Assembly (NCBI GenBank): GCA_000310025.1 | Contig: FN649737.1 | Span: forward strand, 254,297 to 315,208 | Source: Ectocarpus siliculosus | Lineage: Eukaryota; Sar; Phaeophyceae; Ectocarpales; Ectocarpaceae | Reading direction: 5' to 3' | DNA length: 60,912 bases | Shown here: positions 1-10,614 of the stretch, piece by piece | How positions within the stretch are numbered: the first letter of the stretch is position 1 | Layout of the letters: every line of letters starts with the position of its first letter | Program-made: the position numbers and the translations under genes | Notes under the pieces: generated by a model | Told to the model about the DNA's origin: nothing | Databases searched by the model: none | Seen by the model: the letters and a program-made list of their open reading frames with translations, nothing else

Positions 1-1250
1 TCCATCTTGGTCGCCGGCCGCTCCCACATGAAACCGTACTGGAAAAACGGTACCAAACGGAAGGGTCGTTTCTTGCCGGTGTAGAGCTCCTGCGGCGAGG
101 CACCCCCTGCGTTGGAAGGAGATGCAGACTGGTTCAGCTTCTGCGCGGCGTCTTTTGCGGACTCCGCCCAGAGCTCGTCGCCCCGAACGCTCAGCCCGCG
201 GATACGAGAAAATCCAGCGGGGCCAAGTATCTCTTGGGCAGCGCGGCGAGACGCCTTGCCGACCTTGAGGCACCTCTGGATGGCGCTCTCGACGACGCCG
301 TTGTACTGCTGCACGCCGGGAGGGGAGTACTCGATCGCGATCCCCATGCTGGCACAGAACTCCTTGAAGTCGCCGCTGGTCCAGAGGGCGTCACAGTCGC
401 CCCGGACGCACTTGATCGCGGTGCCAGCCTTGTGGGCGGCGTCCACGACCATGCGCTTGAAGACCGCCAACGCCTCCGACTTCCGCCGCATGGCATAGCA
501 GACGATCCAGCCCGTGGCGGCGTCCACACCGAAGAGCATGTAGTGGTTGCCGCCGATGGTCGCCGTGTACCCGCCGCACATGTCGATGTGGAACATGTCG
601 TTCGGCGCCCTCTTGCCGCGGTATCCGCCCCCCTGCTTCGGCACCGGTGCCCTCGTCCCCCGCGCCGGCAAGCACCACCGGCAGCTGTCCATTGTGCCCG
701 TGAGGGTGATTCCGTGTTGTTTTGCGGATAACCTCAAGATTGGTTCGGACAAGTGGCCGGCACGGTGGTGGAACGTGTTAATATCCATAACCTTTGTTGC
801 ATTGCCGACATGGAAAGGCGTCTTACCCGGACCCAACACAGCCAAAGCACGATCACACTCAGCACCCTCCCAAACATCTATCATCCTGGCAGAGGATTCT
901 GCCGAAACATCCGTCACGCGGGGGGGTTCAAAATCCGAATCCAGAAGGCAAGTCAACACTTCAGATCTCTGGGCATGCATAAAGATGTTCAACATGCAGG
1001 AATGGGCCCATTCTCTCGAGGGGTCACTACTCTCGGCAGTAGAGGCCGGCTTCACCAGAAAACTCTCACGCGCAACATTCACTTGAGACACATCTTTGTG
1101 GGGAAGGCGGGAGGCGAAAAGGGAGTCACTTGACACTCCACGGATGAATCGTAGTTTACCGTGCAGATGTAAAGGTATATGTAGGGACGTGGGAGTCCTG
1201 AAGGCGTGGAAGCCGGGGTTGGCGTGAGAGCCGGAAAAAGGACTTGATTA
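1..1250 (-). mobile_element. Ty1/copia retrotransposon, pre-integrase and integrase part
   Basis: On the minus strand one frame is open from a stop at 1250-1248 to the left edge, so the element continues outside the window. Near 780-675 it reads a GAG-pre-integrase zinc motif (FHHRAGH, then CRWC), the HHCC finger of copia polyproteins. The integrase core follows. The first Asp is in FHIDM near 573-590, the second acidic block is RGDCD near 390-405, and the Glu is in NGVVESA near 280-300 after PPGVQQY, equivalent to the copia PYTPQQNGVAE block. The DDE residues are therefore all present. Farther on come LYTGKKRPF and FQYGFMWERP, typical of the region before reverse transcriptase. Gag, protease and LTRs were not identified. 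Frames between 1250 and about 2100 are interrupted, so the 5' half may be decayed or the stop real. I am confident of the family, not of activity. Confidence 0.85.
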
Positions 1251-3403
1251 TACACAGAAAAAGGAAGTGAGGAACCACAAGCCACGCACACAAATTCCGT
1301 TGTAGACACCCATACCCTCAAACCTGCAATATGTGATAAAGTTGGTACCACCAAATCTAATCCATAGCAACCATTGAACCCCCAAACTCCCCGCTCCATC
1401 TGCTCGGGAAATTCTTGCTCGCAATAATCTGTTGATGCTGTGAGTACATCCAACACTTGCGGCGAATTTGTGCAATGCGCGACAGAACAAACCCCAGAAG
1501 GCTCCGCGCGTGGGCGGGCACAAGCTAACAAGCTGGTTTGGATGTCGTTTCCTTTTCGTTACTTTCCGCCGAATTCCGTTTGCACATTTGCCGGCCCGTT
1601 GTTTGCTTTCGATGCGGCTCGTGTCGGCCTGTGATCAGCTGGCTGCGATTCTCGATCTTGATGCATGGTCTTCTAGTCTTCATGTCTACATGCGGTAGCA
1701 GTGTGTACCTGTTTGCGGCATGATCTCTACTCTTGTGCTGAGCATATGACGAAGTCGGAAGCGCTTCGTAGGATCGCTCGACCTACATGGTCTCCGACGT
1801 GCATTTTGACAGCCTCTTTCCAGTAGGGTTGGGGATTACGACGTACCAGACTTCTTGGGGGCTTCGACGTACCAGACTTCGCATTCTCCGACGGAAAAAT
1901 ATTTTCGGAAAGTTCTTGTGGCGTGTAGATAACTCGCGTGCTTGTCCCAACAACCTCACAGACCAGTCCATCCTGCACGCCAACTTAGCACCTAATCACG
2001 GTACAACTACCTCGCAAAGAACCTGGGGCGTTTTTGGTTATGTAGGGTGGTTAGGATTCGGGTAGTCACGATAGGAAAGGGATGAAAAAAATAGTGTCAA
2101 GAAAGCCATTGAGATAAATTAATCCATGGGCCTTTGGAAGAACGAACGGGGGGCCAGCATGGGGCACAACCACAGGGAAGGAAGGAGGAAGCACAATCCG
2201 ACTGTAGATATTGTCATAACGCAATGAATATGTCCAGGCGGTCTAGGTCGATTCCGCAAGGCAACTTACTTTGCGCCGTTCGTCATCAGCGCACAGCGGC
2301 GCTTAGTACTCAACAAGAGGTAGATAGAGTATATTGCAGAGATCTTGATAGCAGCAAAATGACAACCAGCAGCAGCGGTTCGTGGTGAAAAGACAATAAC
2401 GGCCAGTTGATGATAACGAAGGAACGCGATAGACGATAGAGTCTATCTGGTGAGGTATCGTCAGCTTGGTCGTTCTTGACACCCAGTGGCGGCGAATCCA
2501 ACGCCCGCCTTATTCCTACACGCTGCACACCCACCCGGCGAACCATGGATATAGACAGAGGAGGAACTGTGGAGCCACCTGCACTTCAAATATGAAGTAT
2601 ATTTTTTCCTTGACGCACGTTAACCGTCAACTGTTGTTGCTGTTTTGTTCTGGCCTGCGATCACCTATTCGGTCTCAGCGTCTCAGCATGCGCGCCTTTT
2701 TTAGCCTGAATAGGTTACGAAGCCCCTGTGAACCTATATCACTGTGGAAAACACAAAACGCCGCTCTCACAGAATAATGATGCTGCACAACACAATAGCA
2801 GCTGCTGCTCCAACGACTTGTTCGCCGGGTAAGCGTAGAGCAGCAACATACGACGAAGAAGCAGTTTCGAGCAGCGGGCATGGTCTTGTCGTAACAGCAA
2901 TTTATGTTTCGCGGAGACATATCTAGCAAGCTTGACGCTTCACAGTGTATTGATCCCCGTGTGGTGCCTCCCTGCCACATGTTTTTTTTTTATGCTCAGT
3001 GACAGTCTGGTGCCCACGACAATAAGCGGCGGGGGGGATGCAACGTGCTCCCACCATTGGAGGCCAAGCGGGTCTTGCAACAGCGGTGGAACCCACTTCG
3101 GCAGATGTGCGTATTATCTTCACACGAAAGACACGCGTGTATGACGTTTGGTCATTGTTTATTTTTCGATCGGTACATATCCAATCCAGTCTCGAACGCA
3201 GAACCGTGCATCCATGCGTGAGGTTCCGTCCTCTCCCCTCCCGCCCACCCTCCCTCGCTACCCTCCCCCCTTGCCAGCGGCTTGATCATGTTGGCAAGCT
3301 TCTCGCCGAAAAGAAACCCTGGCCCGCCTTCCTGCACATCACAGCTCGAGCCACGGAGGAGTGGGAGGCTTGCCCCACCCCCGTCCAGGAGGCTCTGGTA
3401 TGG
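1251..3403. other. No supported gene; possible 5' part of the copia element
   Basis: No open frame here has recognisable motifs or consistent splice sites on either strand. For the minus-strand copia element this side would hold gag, protease and the 5' LTR, but I could not find a terminal repeat, primer-binding site or protease DSG motif. From about 3150 on the plus strand the frame that becomes the NB-ARC-TPR gene is already open, so an upstream exon or 5' leader may lie in 3040-3403. Confidence 0.5.
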
Positions 3404-4220
3404 ATGGCGACAGCGACAGTTGGGCTGCTCGACACTGCGAGCGTAGGGCCCTTAGTGCCCGTGTGCCAGACGTTCAAGACGTTGATCGAGGCTGCAGAAG
3501 ATGCAGAGGAGTCCGAGGACAAACTAGTGAGTTTGATATCCCGGTGCGCGTTTCTTACCACCGTCTTGATCCAGCACGCCCGAGTGATTGGTCCCCTCGC
3601 CCAGGTGCAGAAGCCCATGAAAGAATTCGTCGCCACGACCAACAAGCTTGCGGCGTGGGCCAAGGATGGCAAGCGCAGGGCACCTTCTTGTCACCACGCC
3701 GACCTGAGCGCTCTCATCGAATACGAGGAGGGTTTGCGCAGCATCAGCAACGACATCGCCTCGGTGGACGGGCTGGAACATCAACAGCTTCTATTGGCGA
3801 TGCTTCGCCATTTGTGCCCTCCAACGTTGCCGGATATGGCCGCAGTACCTCGAGGGGCGATCTCCCTGACCGATACCCACGTCGCGCGGCCTTGGTTACT
3901 CGGGAGAACTGTTGGCTACCTCACGAACACGACTCTGGGCGACGCGCCTGTGTTTTGACCGGCATCGCCGGAGGGGGAAAGTCGGTCCTGGCGTCTGCAG
4001 TGGTACGGGATGAGACGATCTGTAAGCACTTTCGGGCGTTTTTTTTTTGGTGGAGGGTGGGGAGTGACGCGAAGGATCAGATTCACGAGTGGCTGGAAAG
4101 GCTTGTGTTGCGAGCGGCATCAACTTCAGGGACCGCACCTCCCGTGCTTGGCAGCGTGGAAAAAGCGGCACGTTTTCTGCCTTGATCACACTCCTATTGC
4201 GTTCCCGCCCCACATTCCAG

Positions 4221-4323
4221 TGCAAGTACGACGAGGCGGATCCGCTGTACGTCCGGGCGCTGGAGATTCTGAGTGCAACCCCCTTACTATGCCTCAGTGC
4301 TAAACGACCGGGCGGTATTGCAG
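4221..4323 (+). repeat. TPR exon 1 of the NLR-like locus, 103 bp and frameshifted
   Basis: The acceptor CATTCCAG ends at 4220 and the donor GTGAGA starts at 4324. The exon begins CKYDEADPLYVRALEI, matching the start of the TPR cassette. It ends in another frame as ASVLNDRAVLQ. It is 23 bp shorter than the 126-bp norm. The deletion lies where the turn (GPEHPD in other copies) should be and breaks the frame. Confidence 0.8.
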
Positions 4324-4439
4324 GTGAGAGCGCAAGGAATTTCTCAGGAAATGTTCGTGGGATCCACACTTCTCTGTGAAATAAAGTACATATTTTGTCG
4401 GTGTGCCACTGCCTTACGCCAGCCTTCCTTGCTTCACAG

Positions 4440-4565
4440 GGCAAGTACGCCGAGGCCGAGCCGCTGAACGAGCGGTCACAGGCGATTCGCGAGAATGTAC
4501 TGGGTCCGGAGCACCCTGACCTGGCCAACTCGCTCAACAACCGGGCGAAATTGTTCGCCAGTCAG
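4440..4565 (+). repeat. TPR exon 2, intact 126-bp cassette
   Basis: It is flanked by CACAG at 4435-4439 and GTAGGA at 4566. It encodes exactly 42 residues, from GKYAEAEPLNERSQAI through GPEHPDLANSLNNRA to ASQ, one tetratricopeptide repeat of the kinesin-light-chain type. Both exon ends are phase 0, so it can be duplicated or swapped without breaking the frame. Confidence 0.9.
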
Positions 4566-4875
4566 GTAGGAGACGTATGTGTTTCCTGGGAATTTGCTGG
4601 CGTCAGGTTGTTGACCGTGCGGACCTCTTGAAAGGTTGGAGCCAAACGGTGTTTCCAGATGAGATGCTCCAAGAAGGAGATGATTCTCGGCAGTCTAGAT
4701 CTCACATTCTCCGACGCCCGACTCTCTGCCTCGCTGCCCCCTATATCATAGCAACATTGCTGAGACCGAGCCGCCCTATGAGCGGCCAAGAACCAAGGTG
4801 CTGGGCTCGCAGTTGTAGGTCCTACGTTAGCTGAACTGGGTCTCTGCATCCACATTGTTTACGACTGCACACCAG

Positions 4876-5001
4876 GGCGAGTACTCGAGGGCAGAGGCTC
4901 TGTACGAGCGGGCGACAGACATATGGGAACAAGCTCTCGGTTCTGACCACCTAACTATGTCAACCGTCCTCAACGACCGGGTGGAGTTGTTGAGAATGCA
5001 G
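4876..5001 (+). repeat. TPR exon 3, intact 126-bp cassette
   Basis: The acceptor CACACCAG ends at 4875 and the donor GTGAGT starts at 5002. It encodes 42 residues starting GEYSRAEALYERATDIWE and ending LLRMQ. It is phase 0 at both ends. The sequence differs more from the consensus than exons 2 and 4, especially at the usual GPEHPD turn, which reads GSDHLT. Confidence 0.9.
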
Positions 5002-5108
5002 GTGAGTCCCATTCGAACGTTCCAGGAATTACGGTGAAGGCGGTGGATCGTATTGTAGAAGTTCTTGGTGGAAAACTCCCTCACCAAATCGCACCGCTTG
5101 GTATGCAG

Positions 5109-5234
5109 GGCAAGTATGCTGAGGCCGAGCCACTCTATCCGCGGTGCCAGGCGATATTCGAAAGGGTGCTGGGCCCTGAGCATCCGCATGTCGCCACAAC
5201 CCTCAACAACCGAGCGGTGTTGTTGTGTAGTCAG
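5109..5234 (+). repeat. TPR exon 4, intact 126-bp cassette
   Basis: The acceptor TATGCAG ends at 5108 and the donor GTGAGA starts at 5235. It encodes 42 residues, from GKYAEAEPLYPRCQAI through GPEHPHVATTLNNRAV to CSQ, close to the TPR consensus of this family. It is phase 0 at both ends. Confidence 0.9.
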
Positions 5235-6274
5235 GTGAGATTCCAAGGAACTTCACTTGAAGTATCGTGAAATGTTACGGTAGTGTTGGCTGCCCCGTTC
5301 TGTTGTCTAACGCGTACCTGATACGCCAACCCGCTACTTGTGGTTCACCGCCAAATACGCGATGGTTCAAGGGCGCACACAAAACATTTTCCCGCAAACC
5401 TACCCCGGGGTACGAACAAAGTTGTTTTTTCGTGGAACAGTTGTACAAGCTCATTGGCTTTCAACCTTCTCCATTGCGTGCGCGTGCGTGTGCTGGCGTT
5501 TACGGCACATATTCGTGCACGATGTACCTTGTTACCAGGTAGTTGTTTGATAAGTTTGAGAGAATTAATGGTGTGTACATCTGGCGCCGGAAGAAGATTG
5601 CTACTTCGTATGGTAGCTGTGATGGGCTGGGGACACTTCCTTCTAGTTGGTTTTCTAGGCTTGAAGTGCAATGCTTGGGGACAACCCCCAAGAACCCCCA
5701 AGCTACAAGTAACTCAGAACTTGTCAATGCTTCTGGGACAAGTCCGCGACATTTGACCTTGGGCGAATATGGCGAAATAATACAAAGAAACGACACACCA
5801 GAACCAAAGGACACATAATCACAATGCGCTCGTCCACTCCTAAACCGTCGCCGAAATTGTATCCGCAGCGGCTTACGAACTCCGAGCCATCTGCTCGCTC
5901 TCGGCATACACGGTTAGACCAAGCGGTCTTGTCGAAGGGGGTCGTTGATAGGGATTCCCTCCCAAAGGAGACTGTGCTCATCGTGACCACTCTCCCCAAG
6001 CTCTCTCTCTGTCTCTCTCTTCTGCTATGGATGGTACCGCGGCGCGGTACACGCGAGCTTGTCCAGGGGCCACGTGGATTGTACTACCCCCGTGCACGCA
6101 AAGTGCCCCGTTCATGTATAGGATGTATGTGTTTGTTTATATAGGAAATTTTATGGTGTTGGGGAGGGGGGGATGGGGCCTTGGTACCCCCCCCCCCCCC
6201 TTCCCCCCCCGAGAGGTCCAATAATTTATTTTTGGCGGGTAGGTGTCGGAAAGTTTTTGTTGTGCGCCCTTGTG

Positions 6275-6380
6275 TGGTTGAGCAAGTTTTTGAGCGGGCA
6301 CAGGCTAATGAAGAGAAGGCCAGGAGCACCCTGAAGTGGCCCAGGTGCTCAACAACCGAGTTCGTTGTTTCGCCGCGATT
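6275..6380 (+). repeat. Degenerate TPR exon
   Basis: Fragments of the cassette remain in two frames: ERAQANEEKA near 6290-6322, then EHPEVAQVLNNRV shifted near 6328-6366. A one- or two-base loss lies between them. I see no clean acceptor or donor, so the limits are approximate. It confirms decay at the 3' side of the locus. Confidence 0.65.
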
Positions 6381-6625
6381 CTCCTGTCGCCCACAGGCTT
6401 GTAAACACGCGACTTGAGAGGCCAGCAGTCTAAAGGACCAAACTGTCCGGCCTTGTGTTGAATTCTCTTGCGTCAATATGTTATCGTTCTGCACCTGGAT
6501 GGACCTCTTGCTGCCAACTCACTGCGTGTGTATGCCGCTGCGTGGAGGATTCGGTCGTTTCACCTAGGCCTTCGCATACGCGGTGGCACCCGGTCTTCGG
6601 TTGCTCGACCCAAAATATCCTACAG

Positions 6626-6748
6626 GAGAAGCACAAGGAGGCAATTCAACCATTGGAGAGAGCCCTCTCAATCTGTGCGAAGCAGCTTGGGGGAAAACAC
6701 AACGATACGACCAGCATTCAGAAAAGCCTGGACGCGGTGCGAAGAAAG
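6626..6748 (+). repeat. Last TPR exon of the NLR-like locus
   Basis: The acceptor CCTACAG ends at 6625 and a GTTTGT donor or run-on follows at 6749. It encodes 41 residues, from EKHKEAIQPLERALSI to SLDAVRRK, the variant expected for the last TPR of these proteins (…ALSI…LG…HNDT…). If the intron is not removed, the frame runs on to a stop at 6773-6775. Confidence 0.75.
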
Positions 6749-8519
6749 GTTTGTGCACAGTTGGGGCCGTCTTGAAGGCAAGCCTCATGTACGACGCATC
6801 GCCCGAAGGCCTGGCGCTATTGAAAATTCCGTGTTCCGGTCTGAAGACGGGATGGGCTGAGCTGGCTGCGATAGCATACGCGCGTTGAAGAAGGCAGAGG
6901 AAACGTCCCATGGGCGAAACGCGTTAGGTTTCAGATGACGTCGCACACTCAGCTTACTCCACGGCGACTATGGTGTTGATGACCTGTGGATGGTTCTGTG
7001 TTTCAGCTACTTGTCGTGCGCACAACGCTTGTTGACATTGTACTGTACGTGGCGTTTCTCTGAAGTATTTGTTTCGTACATGTAAGGACCATCCTTAGTC
7101 TACCATCCTTCCAAGGACAAGTTAGTGAAAAGACAACCACGCGTAAGATACGAGGTGTGTCAGGCCGTGTTGAACGGCTTCCTCAAAGAGCAAGGCGGAA
7201 CCGTGGAAGAGTACCTATCTATATGGTAAAGAACAACCCTTCCCGGGACGGGTCGGCGCGGGTCCGCCAAGTATGATGCGTTGGTAGCGTGCGAGTTCTC
7301 CAATAGAGAGGGGAGGAGCTGAGCAGGTAGTCCCTACTTTCACCAGCCGCTGTCGCTGATGATGTGTTGCGGCAGAGAATGGTGGGAAAATGTGACGCGC
7401 TTGATGCAGTTGACTCAACAGTCAAGTTTGCTGGATCGGTCGGTCATTAACTTTCTTGTGTTTCACGGGAGACACCCCACACTCGTGCTTGTCAGCCTGG
7501 CGGTCATGACAGGCGGAGCTATCCTTGCGTCTTGGAGCGATATCGAGTTTTCGTGAGTACAGCGCACACACGCGTTCTGTTTCTTACGTTGCCCCCGTGT
7601 GTTGCAATGGGCATGTGTATTTCGTTTTGTCCGCCGGTGTACGGGTGTGATGTTGTGTTGCCTGCTTCGATCCTTTGGCGCCATGGGTGAAGAAAATACC
7701 TCACCCCGATGGCAGGCTGAACAAGGAAGGACACAGCCTTTCCAGCGTCAATCGAGGTGCTCGTTCTGTTGGAGATTTGTCGGGGATCTAATTTGATGGC
7801 GGGAGCACCTACGGTACCTTGGTGTTTCGAGGTCGATTCGGCCAAACACCGACGCAGCAAGAGGTTAGCACTCGACGCACCAATCAAGCTCAAACCTCTA
7901 AAGTAGTGCAAGACGGCCGACGGGATGGTTTGTGGCGCCTCAAGGATGCGGCAAAGAACTTGCGAGGTTCGGAGATTTCAACTTAACCTGATCAGGACTT
8001 TGTGAGATCACAACCCTTACGGTCGGAAAAGGAAAAACACTGGCTTTGACTCGACAGACCACCAGCTGACGATTGACAAACCACCAACTGACGGTTGGTT
8101 CCTTTCGAACCGCCACACACGACAGACATCAACAGCCGCTATGCGGTAGGGTCGGGAGGGATACACACACGCTGTGTGTTGAGCAGCACCGCATCATCAG
8201 CACACAACAAGCAAATAGGCAACGGCCGGTACCTTGATGTAAGAACGGGTGCTATCGACGTGATAGTAGGAACAAGAACCCGCTTGTGTGGAGTACCACT
8301 GCGGCCGGAAGATCGGAGCCCTCAAAACGCGGCGGCTGCAAGTAAGGAGAACAGGGAAGTGGGGGTGATCCCATGTTGTATTCATCCGGGGGGCACCCCA
8401 CGATCAATACCGGCGCGCGTGAACGGAGGGGTGGAGTACGTGCCCGTGTCTCTCATTGCAGGCACGTACCGCGGCTAGAGCATAGCTATTTGACGAATGG
8501 TTCACTGCCTCTAGGAGGT
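6749..8519. other. Gene-poor stretch
   Basis: No frame here is supported by motifs or splice phases. A short piece around 7130-7215 reads VCQAVLNGFLKEQGGTVEEY before a stop and could be an old coding fragment. A 22-bp near-duplicate (GACAGACCACCAGCTGACG / GACAAACCACCAACTGACG) lies at about 8054-8097. Otherwise I see nothing. Confidence 0.5.
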
Positions 8520-9335
8520 TACCTCTTCCATGGAAGTCACTTTCACTTCCATAGAAGTCAATATCGATTTCCACGGAAGTCCAAGGAATCTTTTCGTCTG
8601 TTTCGGGTTCCAGCTTCCATGTAAGATGTTCCGCTTCCGTAGAAGTTGATCCGCTTCCATCGAAGCACCGGATATCAACCTCTCGTTGTTTCCATGGAAG
8701 TCGCATTTTGGACTTGCACGGAAGCGGGACGAGCTCGTCGCTCGACAGAGTCTATGCCACTTCCATGGAAACGCGAAAAATCCCGTGAAAGCACCCTACA
8801 TGGAAGTGGGTGACAGAGGTAGAAACCGACTTCCGTGGACGCATCGAAAATTCCATGAAAGTAACTTCTACAAAGCGTCTGGGCCTATGGTCATTCCAGC
8901 TTCCTAACCCCAACGTTATCCCCAACCCTAACCCCCAAGGCAACGTCCAACGGAAGAGTCTGGGCATGTGGTCATTCCAGCTTCCCTTACCCTAACCCTA
9001 ACCCCGAAAACCCCGAAAAGAGCTTCTATGGAAGCTAACCTGAGCCTATTTCAAGGATCTTCCATGGAAGCCTAAGGTTCAACTTCCATGGAAGCTATTC
9101 CGCTCCACGGGATTTTCATGGGACTTTCGTAGTTAACTTCCTGAAGTGGCACATCCACATTTCATGCCTTCAATTTTACGGAAGTGAATGTCGCTTCCAT
9201 TGAAGTGCCGTTTTGCACTCCCATGATCATGGTACATGGAAGCGCAAAACGTGTAGCTTCCATGAGGTGTCAGCTTCCATGGGAGTAGATCCAACTTCCA
9301 TAGCAGCTGATATATACTTCCATGGAAGCGGTACA
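8520..9335. repeat. Array of degenerate CTTCCATGGAAG palindromes
   Basis: About 20 copies or half-copies of the 12-bp palindrome CTTCCATGGAAG lie in about 800 bp, for example near 8527, 8548, 8568, 8606, 8629, 8649, 8688, 8759, 8829, 8850, 9059, 9079, 9194, 9257, 9274, 9294 and 9316. Spacing is irregular, often near 20 bp in the first part, and substitutions fall mostly in the central CATG or the last bases. It is not a simple tandem repeat, because the sequence between copies differs. Both half-sites, GGAAG and CTTCC, also occur alone. The function is unknown. Confidence 0.8.
8872..9005. repeat. Local duplication ending in telomere-like CCCTAA repeats
   Basis: A roughly 33-bp segment (GTCTGGGC..TGGTCATTCCAGCTTCC) occurs at 8872-8904 and again at 8952-8985. 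Each copy is followed by CCCTAA-type sequence: degenerate after the first copy (CCCCAACCCTAACCCC at about 8922-8937), cleaner after the second (CCCTAACCCTAACCCC near 8990-9005). It is too short to be a telomere, so it is an interstitial telomere-like patch. Confidence 0.7.
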
Positions 9336-10302
9336 CATTTGTCGAACAGTGTGGGAGATCGCTAGAACACCACCTGAGGCTTTGGACGAACACGACGGAA
9401 CGGGTTCACACGGTGCACGACGAGATTCGTGCCCTGGAGATTCCGGACGGTTTTCACATTCAAGCATATACGCCCGCAGCCTGGAACCCTTTACCTAGGC
9501 GGGTCGGTTCATTGTATTCTCTCGGATGGGCTACTGTTATTGAAGTCTGGAAGGGAGCTCCCTGGCTAATAAAATAATGAGAGCGTGGCACCCGACGCTT
9601 TCCTCTCCCACCCAGGATTAGAGTTCCCTTCCATGTCATCTAGCCGGGGCCAACAAGTGACACCGACACCCAACCAGCAGCCCCCTTGTCACCAGTCCAT
9701 CGTAGCAGCAGAAAACAACGCGTGAAAAAAAATTCCATCATCTGTAACTTTGGTCTCGTCTCGATCGAGTGAATATCCATGGGTGAAACTCTCGTTTCGA
9801 TCTCCCCCCCAAGTTTCATGTGGCCCTCTCGAAATCATGACGCAACTCTCGCCGCCTCTCAAGCACAGCTAGGCAGGGAATACTCACAATTCATGATTCT
9901 TCCCCAAGTTGTCGCTTCCGCCTCCTTGCTTTCTCGGGTATATCATGGAAGGCGCGTATTGGGTAGTCTATGATCGATCACGGAACGAATCCGCGTCAGT
10001 TGGGCCCATACATACAGTTTTTCGCATGAACTGGGCAGAGATCAGAACGAGCGGCACGACAATAACCAACAGAGGGGGGTAGGCACCATACCATGCAGTA
10101 GGTGTATTGAAACGACTTGATCCGCTTTACATATTTGGTGAGTGCTTGTTTCTCTTTCGAGCCAAGCGATATGTTTCGGCCCGTGCCACATGGAATGTGA
10201 AGACCTCAGGCACTGGTACCGTCCTGACTGATCAACCCAGCCAGGACGAAAACACTTCGGCGAGGCGTGCGTACGCCAACGCTCCTCTCATCACTACTGA
10301 TT

Positions 10303-10614
10303 TCATGTTGTATCCCTTACGCCACCACCTCGCCGCCATCGCCTAGCTTCGTTGGGCAGCGGGGGCGCGGACATGTCCGGGGTGTAGTGACCGGTCCCAG
10401 TTTCCGACAGGTAGGCGTGGAACGGTGCACCTAGCCCGTCGCGACCACCACGACTATTGCCACTGCCGCTCCCGCCACCGTTCTCCGCAGAGTGCAGGTG
10501 AAGAGATGCGAGGCTACGGCCCGCGGCGGCCTGATCTCCGATGACCCTCCGTTGCATGAGGTCAAACGCCGGGGATCTTTGGTTGGTAAGCGAGAAGAGA
10601 GGGAAAAAGCACAA
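10303..10614 (-). CDS. Candidate exon, unknown protein
   Basis: This minus-strand frame of 103 codons has exon-like composition. A hydrophilic Gly/Ser run (GGGSGSGNSRGGRDG) is followed by APFHAYLSETGTGHYTPDM and a Pro/Arg-rich end. A GTAAGG donor lies near the downstream end (about 10310). The upstream side has pyrimidine-rich sequence suitable for an acceptor. I do not recognise a family and found no partner exon on this strand, so it may be an isolated relic or chance. Confidence 0.25.
   Translation of the reverse strand: MCFFPLFSLTNQRSPAFDLMQRRVIGDQAAAGRSLASLHLHSAENGGGSGSGNSRGGRDGLGAPFHAYLSETGTGHYTPDMSAPPLPNEARRWRRGGGVRDTT

Larger units (their letters stand above)
3404..6748 (+). pseudogene. 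NB-ARC-TPR (NLR-like) gene, disrupted copy
   Basis: The first exon can start at ATG 3404 (MATATVGLLD). It encodes about 180 residues of a helical N-terminal domain followed by the approach to the P-loop. The Walker A motif GIAGGGKS is near 3961-3984, but it sits in a different frame: the upstream frame ends at TGA 3956-3958, so about one base is lost or gained near 3940-3955. After the P-loop come HFRAFFFWWRVG and KDQIHEW, the next NB-ARC strands, then a stop at 4183. The kinase-2, GLPL and MHD parts are missing. TPR exons follow at 4221-4323 (23 bp short), 4440-4565, 4876-5001, 5109-5234, a degenerate one near 6275-6380, and a final one at 6626-6748. In brown algae this family is proposed to sense pathogens and to vary by shuffling 126-bp TPR exons. 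Disruption by frameshift, deletion and decay suggests a pseudogene; assembly error could explain only part of it. Confidence 0.8.
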
